Shown here: positions 37,112 to 48,799 of the stretch, in pieces
Layout of the letters: each line of letters starts with the position of its first letter
Numbering within the stretch: the first letter of the stretch is position 1
NCBI GenBank assembly: GCA_006503535.1
Contig: QYRS01000012.1
Span: forward strand, 558,001-622,000
Direction of reading: 5' to 3'
Length of the DNA stretch: 64,000 bases
Source of the DNA: Arthrinium phaeospermum
Lineage: Eukaryota > Ascomycota > Sordariomycetes > Amphisphaeriales > Apiosporaceae
Position numbers and translations under genes: made by a program
The notes under the pieces: generated by a model
What the model saw: the letters and a program-made list of their open reading frames with translations, nothing else
What the model was told of the DNA's origin: nothing
Database searches by the model: none

Positions 37112-40100
37112 ATGGCCTTATGGGAGACGGACGACGAGGTGAGCAGCCCTGTTGCTGCATCACTACCAACACCTTCGGATACACCATACCAGACACCATC
37201 GCGCAGATCATCACGAGCATCAAGACGCTCACGCCACTCAGCCACGCCCCCAGCGACCAGCTCTTCACCTCCGCCCATGCCATCGGAGAAGAGTGCCAAA
37301 CGGTCTTCCAAGGTTGTAACAGCGGAAGAGCCCATGAGCATGTTGGACCCACGCCGCTTTACTCCGACCCTGCACGCCAACTTGGTGTCTGAGATCTTGA
37401 ATCTGCGTAGGGACCAAGAAGACAAGCTGAAAATCATCGAAAGGCTCGAGGTAGCCCTGCATTCGACAAAACAAGAACAAGAGGCTGAGCAGGCCTCTCT
37501 TCACACTACTTCGAAAGAGAACAGGTCCCTCAAGCGCCAACTAGCTCTACTCGAGGGTGGAACTTCTTCTGCCCTTGGCGAGCTCGCTAAAGAACGAGAT
37601 GAAGCTGTAGATGCCATTGTCGACACCAAGAAACGCCTGGAAACGGCACAGAAGAAGGTCCGCAGCCATGAGGAAGACTCCCAGAGGGTGCATGAACAGT
37701 GGGCCAAAGAAAGGGATGAGTGGGAGGAGGAGAAGCTCAAGTATGAGAGAAGGCTGCATGTCCGACACACGGATGAAGACGATTCTTGAAGAAGTCGCCA
37801 ACCTTCAAGATGCTCAACTCGCTCGTCAGAACAACCCCGAGATCGAAGCAGAGGAAGCCGGCAAGGACAACGATGCCGCCAGTGTGCGGACGAATAGTCT
37901 AACAAATAGCATACGGTTCTCGACGATCCCCACCGAGGCTCCTGGGGCCAGCCTCGCGGATGAACTCAATTTCGACTCTGACGGCTACCAGACAGATGCC
38001 GATGGCCGGGAAAGCATTGCAGGGGGAGTATCCTCGGCCGGGAGAGTGTTCTGTCCAACCATCACCACAACCGCCAGTTCAGCCGAGATAGTGTGATGTC
38101 TCTACAGAAGACTCACCGGCGTAACATGAGCAGTGAAAGTCAGATGCGACCTGGCAGCGTGGCCAGAGGCAGGATGCTCATCAACCAGAATGTTCTCGAT
38201 AGGCTCGAGGGTGGCATCCGCGAGGTAGACGAAACACCTTCTCCTCCGCCGAAGCCTGAGTACAAAGATACTGGTGTGCAGTTCTCCCCACCGCCTTCGC
38301 CGAAGATCGCACCAGTCAAACCAGCAACCCCTGAGCCGGTTATCAAGATTCAGAAGCCCGTCGAGGTTGACAGTCCACCACGCGGCGACACGGAGATTGA
38401 GGCCAACCAGCGAAGGAAGCGCGTACACATTCACAAGCCGGTTCCATTCGAGCTGCCAACTCCCTCTAAGCCGATGGTATCTGCAGCATCTCAAACAGTC
38501 GAAGCACCACTCAGCCCCCCAACAACTCCTAAGCTGCAGCAGGAAGAACTCTTCCCCGTTTCGCGCACTCCCATGTCGACGGTAGCTACACAAACGGAGA
38601 AGCAACAGGAGCAGGAGCCTTCGCCTAAACCTGACGCGCCCCCTCTTCTGATTCCTAGTATTAGCGTTCACCCCCCGACAAGTCGACCTCAGACACCGAA
38701 AGAGCACCGCCTGCCACAATACGTCAAAGATTTCGGATGTCAGGTGTCTCTCATCCAGAATCGACCGTCCACCTCCACAGCTGTTCAAACGGATGAGATT
38801 CGCGTAGATAAGCGGCTGGATCGACTTCCTCCTCACCTACACCCCTCCGCCATCTCGTCGCGACCAAATTCACCGAGTGCGCCAACGGCGGTCCCAGGCG
38901 TGGACGATGGAAGCAACTTTTCTCCAGTTCCGGGCAGTTTGCCCCCTCGAAACCCGCGACGTTTGACTTCGAAGCGGAGCTTCGCCAACGAACCTCCCTC
39001 TTCACCTCCGGCTTCACCATCCGCTGTTGAAACTGTAACCAAGACGCTTACCCGGGCAACAATGACGATGGACCCCTGTCGAGTCAGAAGGCGCCAATGC
39101 GGAGACCCCACCGCATTAGCAGCCTGTTCGCTGGCTTTGATGGCGCAAGCTCCGACGAAGGTGATGAGCTGTTAGACGGCGACTTCAGTGATAGCGAGTT
39201 CAAGACGGCTCTGTCGGCGCCTAAACCGAAATCGCCGTCTAACCGTCACAAGTCGCGTGGATCTGCGGCTACAAGCTCTACCGTGGACACCATGCCATCC
39301 ATCCCGAGGCATGGAAGGAGTACACTAAAGCACATCGGAACTACCGAGGTGTACAGCAGCTACAACTTAGCTGAAGACAGGGATACTGTTGGCCGTATGC
39401 CTGCAGTCGCTCGGCCTGGTGAGAAGGCAATGAACTCTTCGCGGGTCGGAGCCATGCGCAAGTCTGCTTTGATACAGAGCGGCATCACGACTCACGGCCG
39501 CTCGAGAAGCCCTAGCCTTGGAGAGCACCACGATCCTCCATTCCCCATTCCCACTAGGGCAAGCTCACGCAAGCCTCCCTTCAATGCCAGTGCCCCCAGC
39601 GACGGACAACGTAGCCCAAATTATGGCAGCGAGGGTTTCCAACGACGCGGTTCCAGGACCCGGTCCAATAGTATCCGCAAAGTGCGCTCTGCCGCAGCAA
39701 TTCCACGCACTGCACGGAACAGGCGGCGGGGTAGTTCGCCTCCTCCAATGTCTCCCTCTGAGGAAGCACCTAGGAGCCCAGGGCTGCCTCCGCTACCGAA
39801 GAACGATATCACTACTCCTCAGAAGACCCGAGGATACGGGACTGGGCGCTACAGAGGACATCGGTCTCAGCCGTCAACAACTACCGCTAACACAGACAAT
39901 ACTAACGCCGGGTCCGCTGCGAGTGGCCCGCAAGCCTCTGGCGTCGTCGATGCTATCGCACAGACGATGGTTGGGGAATGGATGTACAAGTATGTCAGTC
40001 GAAAGTCGTTTGGCATGGCCGATACGAAGGCAGACGAGACCAGCAATGATCGCCACAAGCGATGGGTCTGGCTGGCTCCTTATGAGAGAGCCATCCTCTG

Positions 40101-41195
40101 GAGCAGCAAGCAGCCTTCTTCAGGCAGCGCCCTGATGGGGAAGTCTGGCCGGAAACTGAGCATTCAGTCGGTTTTGGACGTCAAGGATGACAACCCAGCT
40201 CCGAAGGGTGCATCCACGCTGTTCAACCGTTCTATTTTGATTCTGACGCCTCAGCGGGCTCTCAAATTCACAGCTACGTCGTCCGAGAGGCACTATTTGG
40301 CTGACGTCTCTGTCTTTCCTGGCACACTCGACTCAGGCCGTTCCGGAGATTCTATCTCCGGTGCCTCCTCAGCCATTGCTCAAGCCGACTTCTGCGCCCG
40401 CCTATGAAGTACCAGCAACACGGACCAAGAAGCCAACCATCCGAGATTCCATCCGACTTACAAAAGGAAAGCACCCGAGCCTGATTAAGCCAGAACCCTT
40501 GCCTGTCTCGTCCGAGCAGCTAGAGGAGGACGAACTCACGTTCAAACCCGAGGACTTGAGTACGTTGAATCATGCGCGTGATCTTTCGAGAGAAGTGGCA
40601 GAACCGCCATTCATCCCTCGGTACCATGAACGCTCGTCAGAGAGGGTCCATGAACGCGCCAACCAAGTTGTGCTTCATGGCCGCAAGCGGAGCAACACGG
40701 GCGGACATATTCCACCACCTCTGTCCTTCCGCGGCTTTTCTGGACCTGCCGGAGGCCCGGCAGTTATCATACGGCAACCGACAGCATCGCTGGCAACAGC
40801 GTGGGCACGGCTGAGAATTCGGACATGTACGCTGTCGGATCCAGCTCTGGTCACGCCCTCCCACGTGGGGTATGAGCACCAATGGGTCAGTGCGGACATC
40901 CGAGGCATCATCTCGTCCGGGCAACAACTTCTTCGAGGCGATAGGGACGGTTCGCATGGAGGCCTTCATCAGCCCTCTGGCGTTCCCCCGCGTGCAGGAG
41001 TACCCCGAGGAACACGACGAGATGCGGAACCGAGCCCGGCGCCGTAGCAAGGAGGTGCGCCGACGCAGGAGTCGCAGCCGCCACCGAGACAGCTACAATT
41101 CCCGGACGACACGCGGCACCGACGAATGGTACGCGGCAAGTAGTACGAGGGGAGAAGAAGACTACTTCCGGGAAGACCCCTTCAAGGGGTTTTGA
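37112..41195 (+). CDS. apsA: ApsA/Num1/Mcp5-like cortical nuclear-migration protein with PH domain, multiply frameshifted
   Basis: About 1,360 codons starting MALWETDDEVSSP. Order: Ser/Pro-rich N-terminus; coiled coil (about residues 90-220, ILNLRRDQEDKLKIIERLEV onward); a family-typical stretch DTRMKTILEEVANLQ; a long Pro-rich disordered middle with repeated Q-T motifs (38267-38800); then the meiotic-cortex PH domain at about 39946-40350 (VDAIAQTMVGEWMYKYVSRK, RWVWLAPYERAILWSS, HYL-WLTSLSFL); and a basic Arg/Ser tail ending DPFKGF. ApsA and Num1 anchor dynein at the cortex for nuclear positioning, with the PH domain binding phosphoinositides. The reading changes frame near 37750, 38040, 39045, 40310, 40790 and 40868, yet no stray stops occur in each correct segment, so indel errors are likelier than decay. 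Confidence 0.85.
38267..38800 (+). other. Row of LC8-like TQT motifs inside the ApsA homologue
   Basis: Within about 180 residues the predicted protein carries DTGVQF (about 38267), SAASQTVE (about 38483), TVATQTEK (about 38580), FGCQVSL (about 38733) and STAVQTDE (about 38776), each in Pro-rich disordered context. TQT and GxQV cores are the known recognition motifs of dynein light chain LC8. Binding here is inference from motif and protein family. Confidence 0.5.
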
Positions 41196-42372
41196 GCGAA
41201 TGATACTTGAAGAAGCGAATATGGGGGGAACTAACTATTCCCTGGCGTTGATGTGCGAACGAAGATACCCCGCGTCTCATTTCTCTTCCTGATGACCCGC
41301 CACCTTCTTTCAGGGCATCATGGATTATCTTTATTACTGGGCCGTATTCATATACGTACGCCCTTGGTCTTAACTGACCCCGGAGTTTTTGGGAGTTTCG
41401 AGGAAAAGTTGGCTAATGAGGCACGAACACCCACACCAAGTGAGGTCCTCTCTGTCCACTCGTTATACTTGCGACGCACTCAGTACCCAAGCCGTGGGGG
41501 CCCTCTTCCCGGTCCCGGCTTTCACCAATCTATTTCTTACCATGTACTCATAGTTTTTTTGGGGGTTCTGTACGACTATTCGAGCCAAAACAAAAGGCGG
41601 CAGATGGGCTGCGCCTAGGATCAGGCTACTTACTACGTGTTCTCTTGTGTCGTCTCTCGGTTCTTCTTCTTGTTTGGAATTTTTCTATATATCAATGTAT
41701 ATCAAAGGGGAAATTAAGGGGCGGCTCTATAGGAATGGGAGGGATATCTTATCACCCAGCAAAGGAATGGAAGAGGCGGCTTTTTTAGATGCAAACTGGC
41801 GGAAGGGAGGGGATCTAGTCTCAGGACCAAGAGAAAAACATGCCCAAGGCGTGTATGCGGGTTGGGCTTTCCAACGCCCCAAAAAGGAATGGCCCTCGAC
41901 TCAAAAGCAAAGAGAAAGAGGCGAGCTGTTTTAATCTTACCTTCTTGTACAAACCATATAACACATCTTCGGACACTACAGTACAGTGCCTCAGTCTTTT
42001 TTTCTAGGTAGTTCTAATGAAGATACGCGATGTATTCCTTCTATTCTAAGTCTTCATATGCCTTGGTGACTGTATTTGGGTGACATCCACTGTGACGACC
42101 AGTTAGTTACCTGACTGCTGGGGACGCCTATTGATTCCACATAAGTAGACCCCTCTTAAGTGGACCTCGGGCTCTGAGATCAGCAAGCATAACCCCACCA
42201 ACAAGTCCAATTCATCGAGGCGAATGTACCCCACGTTGGAACAAATTCCGCCCAAAGATCCCAGGCAAGGAAGGTTGTTTATTACACTCGTTTGATCTGG
42301 TTTCTTGAGAGACGGTCATTCTAAGCGAAAAAAGACCAGTCTACCGCCCGCGCTACACAAACACACAGCAAA
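41196..42372. other. Intergenic region between ApsA-like and OTU genes
   Basis: No gene is supported. It probably contains the 3' untranslated region of the ApsA-like gene and the promoter of the OTU protease gene. Confidence 0.4.
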
Positions 42373-43332
42373 ATGGAAGAGAAGGAGAGCTTAGAGACCG
42401 TCCAGGCGCGCCACCGCAAAGAGCAGCGGGACTTGCAGTCGCGCATCACAAGCAAGAAGAAGAATGCGACCAAGAAGACGCGCAAGGGCATCAACGACGA
42501 GTGCGCCCAGCTCGAGCAACAACTGAAAGAGCGGCAGCAGCAGGAAATCGCCGCGCTCAGCGGGGAGTCGAACGACGTGATTGAAGATGAGGAGGAACCA
42601 AAGGAGCAGAACAAGGACGATGACGTCGACACAAACACAGCGAACAATGCGAACGGGCTAGCAGAACAGCTACAGCAAACCTCCATATCCGAACCCGCCG
42701 CCGAAGCACAACAGCAACAGCAACAACCGCCGGGCAAGAAGCGCAACCGGCAGAAGGAGCGCCTGCAGCGCCGCGCCGCCGAGCAGGAAGCCGCCGCCCT
42801 CGCGGCCGAGGAGGAGGCGGCCAACATGACGGACCACCGCAAGATCGAGAAGACGTACATGCTGAAGGAGTTCAACGCACGGCCTGGCCGAGAAGGAGAT
42901 CCAGCCCGACGGGCATTGCCTGTTCTCGGCGGTCGCGGACCAGCTGCGCGAGAGCTCGATTCCGTTGATGGGCGGCGGCGATGCGGCGGCAGGGGAGTTT
43001 CCGTACCGGACGGTGCGCAGGCGCGCGACGGACTACATGCAGGCACACGAGGAGGACTTTGCGCCGTTCATGGAGGACGACTTTGGGCGCTACGTGGCCA
43101 AGATCCGCGACACGGCCGAGTGGGGCGGGCAGCTCGAGCTCATGGCCCTGGCGCGGTCGTACGGCGTCGAGATCAAGGTGGTGCAGGAGCGGACCGAGAC
43201 GATCGACCCGGGCGAGCTGGGCGGGGACGGCGACGGGGAAGGGGCGAGCGCAAGACGATATGGTTGGCGTATTACCGTCATGGGTACGGGCTCGGCGAGC
43301 ACTATAATTCGTTGCGGAAAGCTACATCTTAG
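42373..43332 (+). CDS. OTU-family deubiquitinase (OTUD6B/Otu2-like), with two compensating frame changes
   Basis: About 320 aa starting MEEKESLETVQARH. The N-terminal half is a charged, Gln-rich coiled-coil region ending in an RQKERLQRRAAEQEA helix, as in OTUD6/Otu2 proteins. The C-terminal half is the OTU domain: catalytic Asp/Cys block IQPDGHCLFSAVADQL (about 42898-42945), then GGQLELMALARSYGVEI, and the catalytic His block AYYRHGYGLGEHYNSL near the end. These cysteine proteases cleave ubiquitin chains. The first frame is left near 42880 (after LKEFNA, then GLAEKEIQPDG) and regained near 43235 in a G run before ERKTIW. The uninterrupted open frame therefore spans the whole gene but mis-reads the catalytic Cys region. 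Two indel errors are the simplest cause. Confidence 0.88.
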   Translation: MEEKESLETVQARHRKEQRDLQSRITSKKKNATKKTRKGINDECAQLEQQLKERQQQEIAALSGESNDVIEDEEEPKEQNKDDDVDTNTANNANGLAEQLQQTSISEPAAEAQQQQQQPPGKKRNRQKERLQRRAAEQEAAALAAEEEAANMTDHRKIEKTYMLKEFNARPGREGDPARRALPVLGGRGPAARELDSVDGRRRCGGRGVSVPDGAQARDGLHAGTRGGLCAVHGGRLWALRGQDPRHGRVGRAARAHGPGAVVRRRDQGGAGADRDDRPGRAGRGRRRGRGERKTIWLAYYRHGYGLGEHYNSLRKATS

Positions 43333-43919
43333 ACGGGTGTCGGGCGTCTCGGCCTGTCGTAGAACATATACCCCAAATATACACAAATCTATATACAGGC
43401 AATACTTGGTCGGGTAGTGCAGTTGGTCACTTACCCCCGTGGTAGTGGAACGGCAGAGTGAGGCTGAATGATGCTCAGCCGCTGGCTCGATGGTTCTACC
43501 AGTAGTACCACATCCTAATTGCGAACTGGATCTCCTGTAATCAATCGTATAATCGGTTATTCCATTTTAACCGGGCGAAGTCTGAAATCTGTCTGCGCAA
43601 TTCATTCCCTTATACCTTTGGCGTAACCTTGAGCAAAGTGCGAATTCGGAGCTCCACCGAAAATTATGAGCAATGACTGAAGCTGTGCTCCGCTGAACCG
43701 CCTCACTCACCCGCACATCAATGGTAGGCGATCTAGCTGCATCCTAACCGTACGACTATTGCCACCCGGACTGAGCCTATCGAACAACACGCGGCAGGTA
43801 TAGATCGTGATTCCAGCAATTTACGTCGAAATTTCAAGTTGATTTCGCATTGTTGGATATTGAAAGAGGAAAGAGGGGCCCTGGTACCTAAAAAAGAGTA
43901 AACGACAAGGATCCGCATC
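43333..43919. other. Intergenic region
   Basis: No gene. A hairpin (CACTTACC..GGTAGTG) and a sequence fitting an RNA polymerase III A box occur at about 43405-43440, but the remainder does not fold as a tRNA. Confidence 0.4.
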
Positions 43920-45425
43920 ATGTCTCTGACCAGCGCCTCCCCCATGGACGCCGCCCGCGACGCCAAGTCGGCGTCGCACGTGCTGGCGACCCTGCCGGCC
44001 GCCGCCCGCAACGACGCCCTCGGCGCCATCCACGCGGCGCTCACGGCCGGCCGCGACGAGATCCTCGCGGCCAACGCCCGGGACCTCGAGGCCGCCCGCC
44101 AGCAGGCCGCCGACGGGCAGCCGCTCAGCCAGAGCCTCGTGTCGCGGCTCGACCTCGGCCGCAAGGGCAAGTTCGAGGACATGTTGAAGGGGATACTGGA
44201 TGTGCGGGACTTGGAGGATCCGGGTGAGTCGCAAGCAGCACCATCCTTTATTTCACGTTTCAGCTTTGAGCTAACCATTGGTTGGGGGTAGTCGGCAAGG
44301 TGACGCTGCGCACGAGGCTCGATGAGGGGTTGGACTTGGAGCGGGTGACGTGTCCCATTGGTGTTTTGCTCATCATCTTCGAGGCGCGCCCTGAGGTCAT
44401 TGCCAACATTGCTTCGTTGGCGGTCAAGTCGGGAAATTCTGCTATTCTCAAAGGTATGCATAGCTGCAAGCTTACAGCGCAATCAGCATCCTGCGAGGTA
44501 CGACCCATATACTAATACCCACTGTTCTTTTTTATAGGAGGCAAGGAGTCGACGGAATCTTTCAAGGCCATCTCTAAGGTCATTTCGGAGGCCTTGACCA
44601 AGACACAGGTGCCCAATGGCGCTATCCAGCTTGTTACGACGAGAGACGTCATCCCGCAGCTACTCGACTTGGACCAGTATATTGATCTCGTGATCCCCCG
44701 TGGAGGCAACGAGCTCGTGCGCTACATCAAGTCATCTACCAAGATCCCGGTGCTGGGACACGCCGACGGGCTGTGCTCTATGTTCCTGGAGCAGTCTGCC
44801 GACCCCAAGATGGCTGCCGACATCATTGTGGATTCCAAGACCAACTACCCGGCCGCATGCAACAGTCTGGAAACCCTCCTGGTCCAGGAGTGCACTCGAC
44901 ACCTTGTTCCCTGCCGCCGCCGAAGCTCTGCTCGCCAAGGGGGTATTGCTGCGCTGCGACGCCAAGAGCAAGGCCGCACTCAGCAAGACCAGCTTCGCAG
45001 CCCAGCACAACGACAAGATCGTGGACGCAAAGGACGCCGACTTCGATACCGAGTTCCTAGCGCTCGAGCTGGCGGTCAAGACGGTGTCCGGCCTCGAGGA
45101 GGCCGTCGCCCACGTCAACACGCACGGCTCCAAACACACGGACGCCATCCTGACGGCGTCGCAGGAGCTGGCGGAGCTCTTCATGAACAGCGTCGACGCG
45201 GCCGGCACGTACTGGAACGCGTCGACGCGCATGGCCGACGGCATGCGCTACGGCTTCGGCACCGAGGTCGGCATCAGCACCAACAAGATCCACTCGCGCG
45301 GGCCCGTCGGGCTCGAGGGGCTCATGATCTACAAGTACAAGATCCGCGGCCGCGGCCAGGTGGCCGGGTCCTACGGGGAGGGCGACGGCAAGAAGCCGTT
45401 CTTGCACGAGCGCCTGCCGCTGTAG
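43920..45425 (+). CDS. PRO2: Gamma-glutamyl phosphate reductase (glutamate-5-semialdehyde dehydrogenase), one frame change
   Basis: Three exons: 43920-44223, 44292-44453 and 44538-45425, with introns of 68 and 84 nt; about 451 aa, normal for the family. It catalyses NADPH-dependent reduction of gamma-glutamyl phosphate to glutamate-5-semialdehyde, the second step of proline synthesis. Visible motifs: [47 protein letters not shown], and the catalytic Cys in [16 protein letters not shown]. The end ([40 protein letters not shown]) is strongly conserved. The frame changes near 44888-44895 (VQE then [14 protein letters not shown]): one extra or two missing bases. It is the counterpart of bacterial ProA; yeast PRO1 is the kinase. 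Confidence 0.93.
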
Positions 45426-46113
45426 GTATCCAAGAGGCCTGGGTGTGAATCTTTGGTGTTTGATGCGGCGTTGGAGTCCGGATCACGGGATGGGATTGGG
45501 TTTAGTGTAGAAAGGAAAAGCAGATCGATATAGGTCTGGAGATTATACTTGAGCAATGAACCGTTATACCACACAATATGCAAAACATTTCTCTACTAGG
45601 GCTTCGACGAGCTTCACCGAAGTTGCCCGTCTCACGCCTACAAATCTTTAACGCCGAACCTATCGTTCGGGGCAAAGTGGGTGCCCAAGAAGACCCGTGT
45701 GCAAGCTCCATTGCTCCACCTGCTGCGGCCTGGATTCGGCGTGATCCATCTCGCACTACCAGGAAAGCGAACCGCGCTCTGACGTGTCACAGATCACTCC
45801 CGTTTGCCGTCTTTGCCTCCAGTCCCACGGGATCCGATCAGTGCGGAGTTCTTGAAGTACTGTTTGTACTAAGCGAAAAACCTGCCCCGCGCTGTCAGCA
45901 CGCATATGCAAGCACCCTGGTAGCAGATCGGCCAGGCAAGGGGCGGGCAGAAGTGAGGAGCACAAGCGGTCCAGGCACCAGGTATAACTAGCGGTAGTTC
46001 AATGACGGATCTGATTTGAAATCCTCCCAACCAATTGATTGATTGCTCGTTGCCTTCATAACCCTCTTACATTTCTTAATAGACACACACGCATACACGC
46101 ACATACTGTCACC
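45426..46113. other. Intergenic region
   Basis: No gene is supported. A 137-codon open frame at 45578-45991 has no recognisable features. CACA-rich sequence just before 46114 fits a leader. Confidence 0.4.
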
Positions 46114-47486
46114 ATGGCTTCGTCCACCCCAGCAGAGGAAGTGCCCGTGATGCAGGTCCTGGACAAGGCTCACTACTTCACCCAGGCCCTCGTCCCCGTC
46201 CCCGGCGCGGTGCCCTACCCGCCCCTCGCCGCGCCGTCCTCGCTCCGCCTCCGGACCCGCGTCGTCTCCCTCACCCACAACAACGTCACCTACGCGGCCC
46301 TGGGCTTCCTGGTGCACTGGTGGGACGCGCACCCGCTGCCCGCCGCCGGCCTGACCCCGCCCCCCTACGACGACGCCGACAAGTACGGCCGCGTCAGCGC
46401 CTGGGGGTACGCCGAAGTCCTCGAGTCCACCCTGCCGGGAGGACCCGAGAGGGGCGATTATGTCTTCGGGTACCTGCCCCTGGCGACCTTGGCGCAGGAC
46501 GTCGAGTTCCGACTCGATGACGCGATGCCCGGCCACCTGACGGCGACGAGCGCTTACCGCGCTCAGCTCATGCCCTTCTACAACCACTACTTCACCGTCG
46601 AGCGCGGCTCGGACACCGCGGCGCAGCTACGCAGCGGCGACGTCGACAACGTGAACGTGGACGCCGTCGGGTTCGACGCCCTCTACCGCGTCCTCTTCGA
46701 GTGCGGCCACCTCGTCACCAAGTACATGTTCGACGCCGAGCGGCCGGTCCACCCGGCCTGGGCCCCGACGCGCCGGCCAAGAGCCCCTGGACCAGGGACA
46801 TGGCCGACCTGACGGGTGCCACGGTCGTGCTGCTCGCGCCGGCGTCCAAGACGGCGCTGGGCATGGCGTACGAGATGCAGAAGCGCGTCAAGCAGGGCGC
46901 CGGCGCCCACGGGCCCAAACGGGTCGTGGGGGCGGCCAGCGAGGCGTCGCGGGGTTTCGTGCAGGGGACGGGACTATACGACGCCACGGTCTCGACGGCC
47001 GAGACGCCCGACGCCGGGTTCCTGGCCAAGTTGGGGGTCAGCGTCGGTGACGGGGACAAGGTGGTCCTCATCGACTGCGGCGGCCGCGCGGGCGTGGGTC
47101 AGGCCTGGGCCGCGGCGTTCCGGCCGCTCTGCCAGCCGGGGCGCTTCGTGCTGGTCGGCATCGGGTCCGAGGCCGGGGAGCACTCGCAGGCGGACGTGCT
47201 GAAGCGGCTGGCGCCGCAGAAGAGCGAGGAGCAGAAGGAGCGGGAGAGGACGGAGGCGCCGTGGTTCATGCAGGTCAACACGGGCGACCTGCGGGCGGGC
47301 CGCGGCCCAGGTCGGGTGGCCCGCGGTGCTCGGGGAGGCGGACGCGGCGTACGAGGAGTTTAAGAAGGCGGGGGTGAAGGGGTTCCGGATCCGGTGGGGC
47401 AGGGGATGGAGGCGGTGGCGGAGGGGTGGGAGAGGTTGGCCAAGGGGGGGACGAGCCCGGAGGAGGGGATGGCTTTCTTGTTGTGA
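46114..47486 (+). CDS. DUF2855 family protein, frameshifted
   Basis: About 458 codons starting MASSTPAEEVPVMQVL (CACCATGG context). The conserved N-terminus SLRLRTRVVSLTHNNVTYAALGF..HWWDA and the block YVFGYLPLATLAQDVEF identify DUF2855, a fungal family of unknown function whose second half (VVLLAPASKTALGMAYEM, KVVLIDCGGRAGVGQAW) resembles the nucleotide-binding half of medium-chain reductases. That likeness suggests, but does not prove, an oxidoreductase. The frame changes near 46758 (after VHPAW, then GPDAPAKSPW), near 47300 (then AAAQVGWPAVLGEADAAYEEF) and near 47395 (G run, then QGMEAVAEGWERLAKGG). The true stop is at 47484-47486. Confidence 0.85.
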
Positions 47487-48799
47487 GAGGGCGGGTATTA
47501 CTTGAGAATTAACTGATGGTCACTCTGAGCTTACTTCTTGTAGGTAGTTAGATAGAGAGATGGAGGATCTTCTATACAGGAAATCGAAGGACGGGATATA
47601 CAAGATCCGGAAGCCTCCGCTTCACCATGGGTTATCGGGGCCTCAAGACTTATCTCTTGACTATGTCATGTTGTAGGGCTGCGGTCTCATTTACAAAACA
47701 GCCGGCCACCAGTTAGGAACATTCTGATGAGATTCTCCCGAAGACCCTGCTTTACTACCATGCTTCCCGGCATAAAACTCCCCGACTCAATCAACCGAAA
47801 CTCATATGGGCCCTGGTCTGGGCATGGATCTCTACCTTGAGAGGCGGCGCGCCGTTCCTGGTAGTCGATAAGTGACAAAGTAAGAAGTAATGAACACGTC
47901 AATAATGAACGTCCATGGAAGACAGAGTTTGCAATAACCCGGAAAATCAATCGTAATGCATGATCGGGCTGTTTGAGATATTGCATGCAAGTTGACTGTG
48001 AAGGTGAGGGACTCTTACTAACATGACGTTAGTGGAATGCCGTTGGTGGAGCTGATGATGCATACTGCCTACGTAGCGACGACGCAATAAACACATGAAG
48101 GAACGACAGATCAAGAGGGGGTTTGCGGTAATAGTGTTCATGTGAAATATATAGAAGTATTGCCGGCCTGCACTTGACTTGTGAATGCCCGGCACATTTT
48201 CTACGGCCATGTTGATCTCCCGGCAGTGGTGTGGGAGATTTCATAGTTCATCTCCCATCAACTTGCGTCTTAGGTGACAGGTCTCGCAGAGTTCGGAACG
48301 TGGCGCTGACAGCCGCCTCTGGAACAGTCGGTGACAGGTGAGCGAATTCAAAGTGCCTTAATGTTCAGGATCGAGCCGTGTTTGGATGCAGCAGGAAGGC
48401 TGGGACAGTCGCTTGTGCGGAGGTGCCGCCACGTTCAATATTGCCTGCCCGGCATCAAATCTGCTGATTGAGACTTTTGGGAGTGCATGCCAACATGCCA
48501 AATATGAAGGAGGAAACGGGCCTTCTCGAAACAGACTTCTGGCGTGTTGCAGGAGGGTGTCGCGTTGACTTTCTTCCTGCATCCAGAGCAGGAGGACCCG
48601 GGAAGTGCAGGAGCACTGATCTGCAATCCTTCCAACTTAGATGACTCGTCAATGATGTATGGCGACTTAACGACTGCAAAAGAAATAAACCCCAAAGATC
48701 TGTCCATCAAAAATAGTCCAAAAAATGAGAATGAGTGGCTGGCTGCTTACGGTCCTCCGTCGAATATATCTAGTAATTGCGGTAGCAATAGCCGGCACC
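47487..48799. other. Intergenic region
   Basis: No supported gene. Several short overlapping frames near 48350-48720 lack protein character. Confidence 0.4.

Noticed and set aside
42321..43046. 241-codon minus-strand frame rich in Ser/Cys/Arg
   Set aside because: Antisense to the Gln/Glu-rich part of the OTU gene; amino-acid bias is explained by reverse reading of CAG/GAG codons.
43404..43505. tRNA-like segment (A-box match TAGTGCAGTTGG plus a B-box-like GGCTCGATGGT)
   Set aside because: The acceptor arm GGTCGGG has no 3' partner, the D and T stems do not form, and the spacing is wrong; probably chance.
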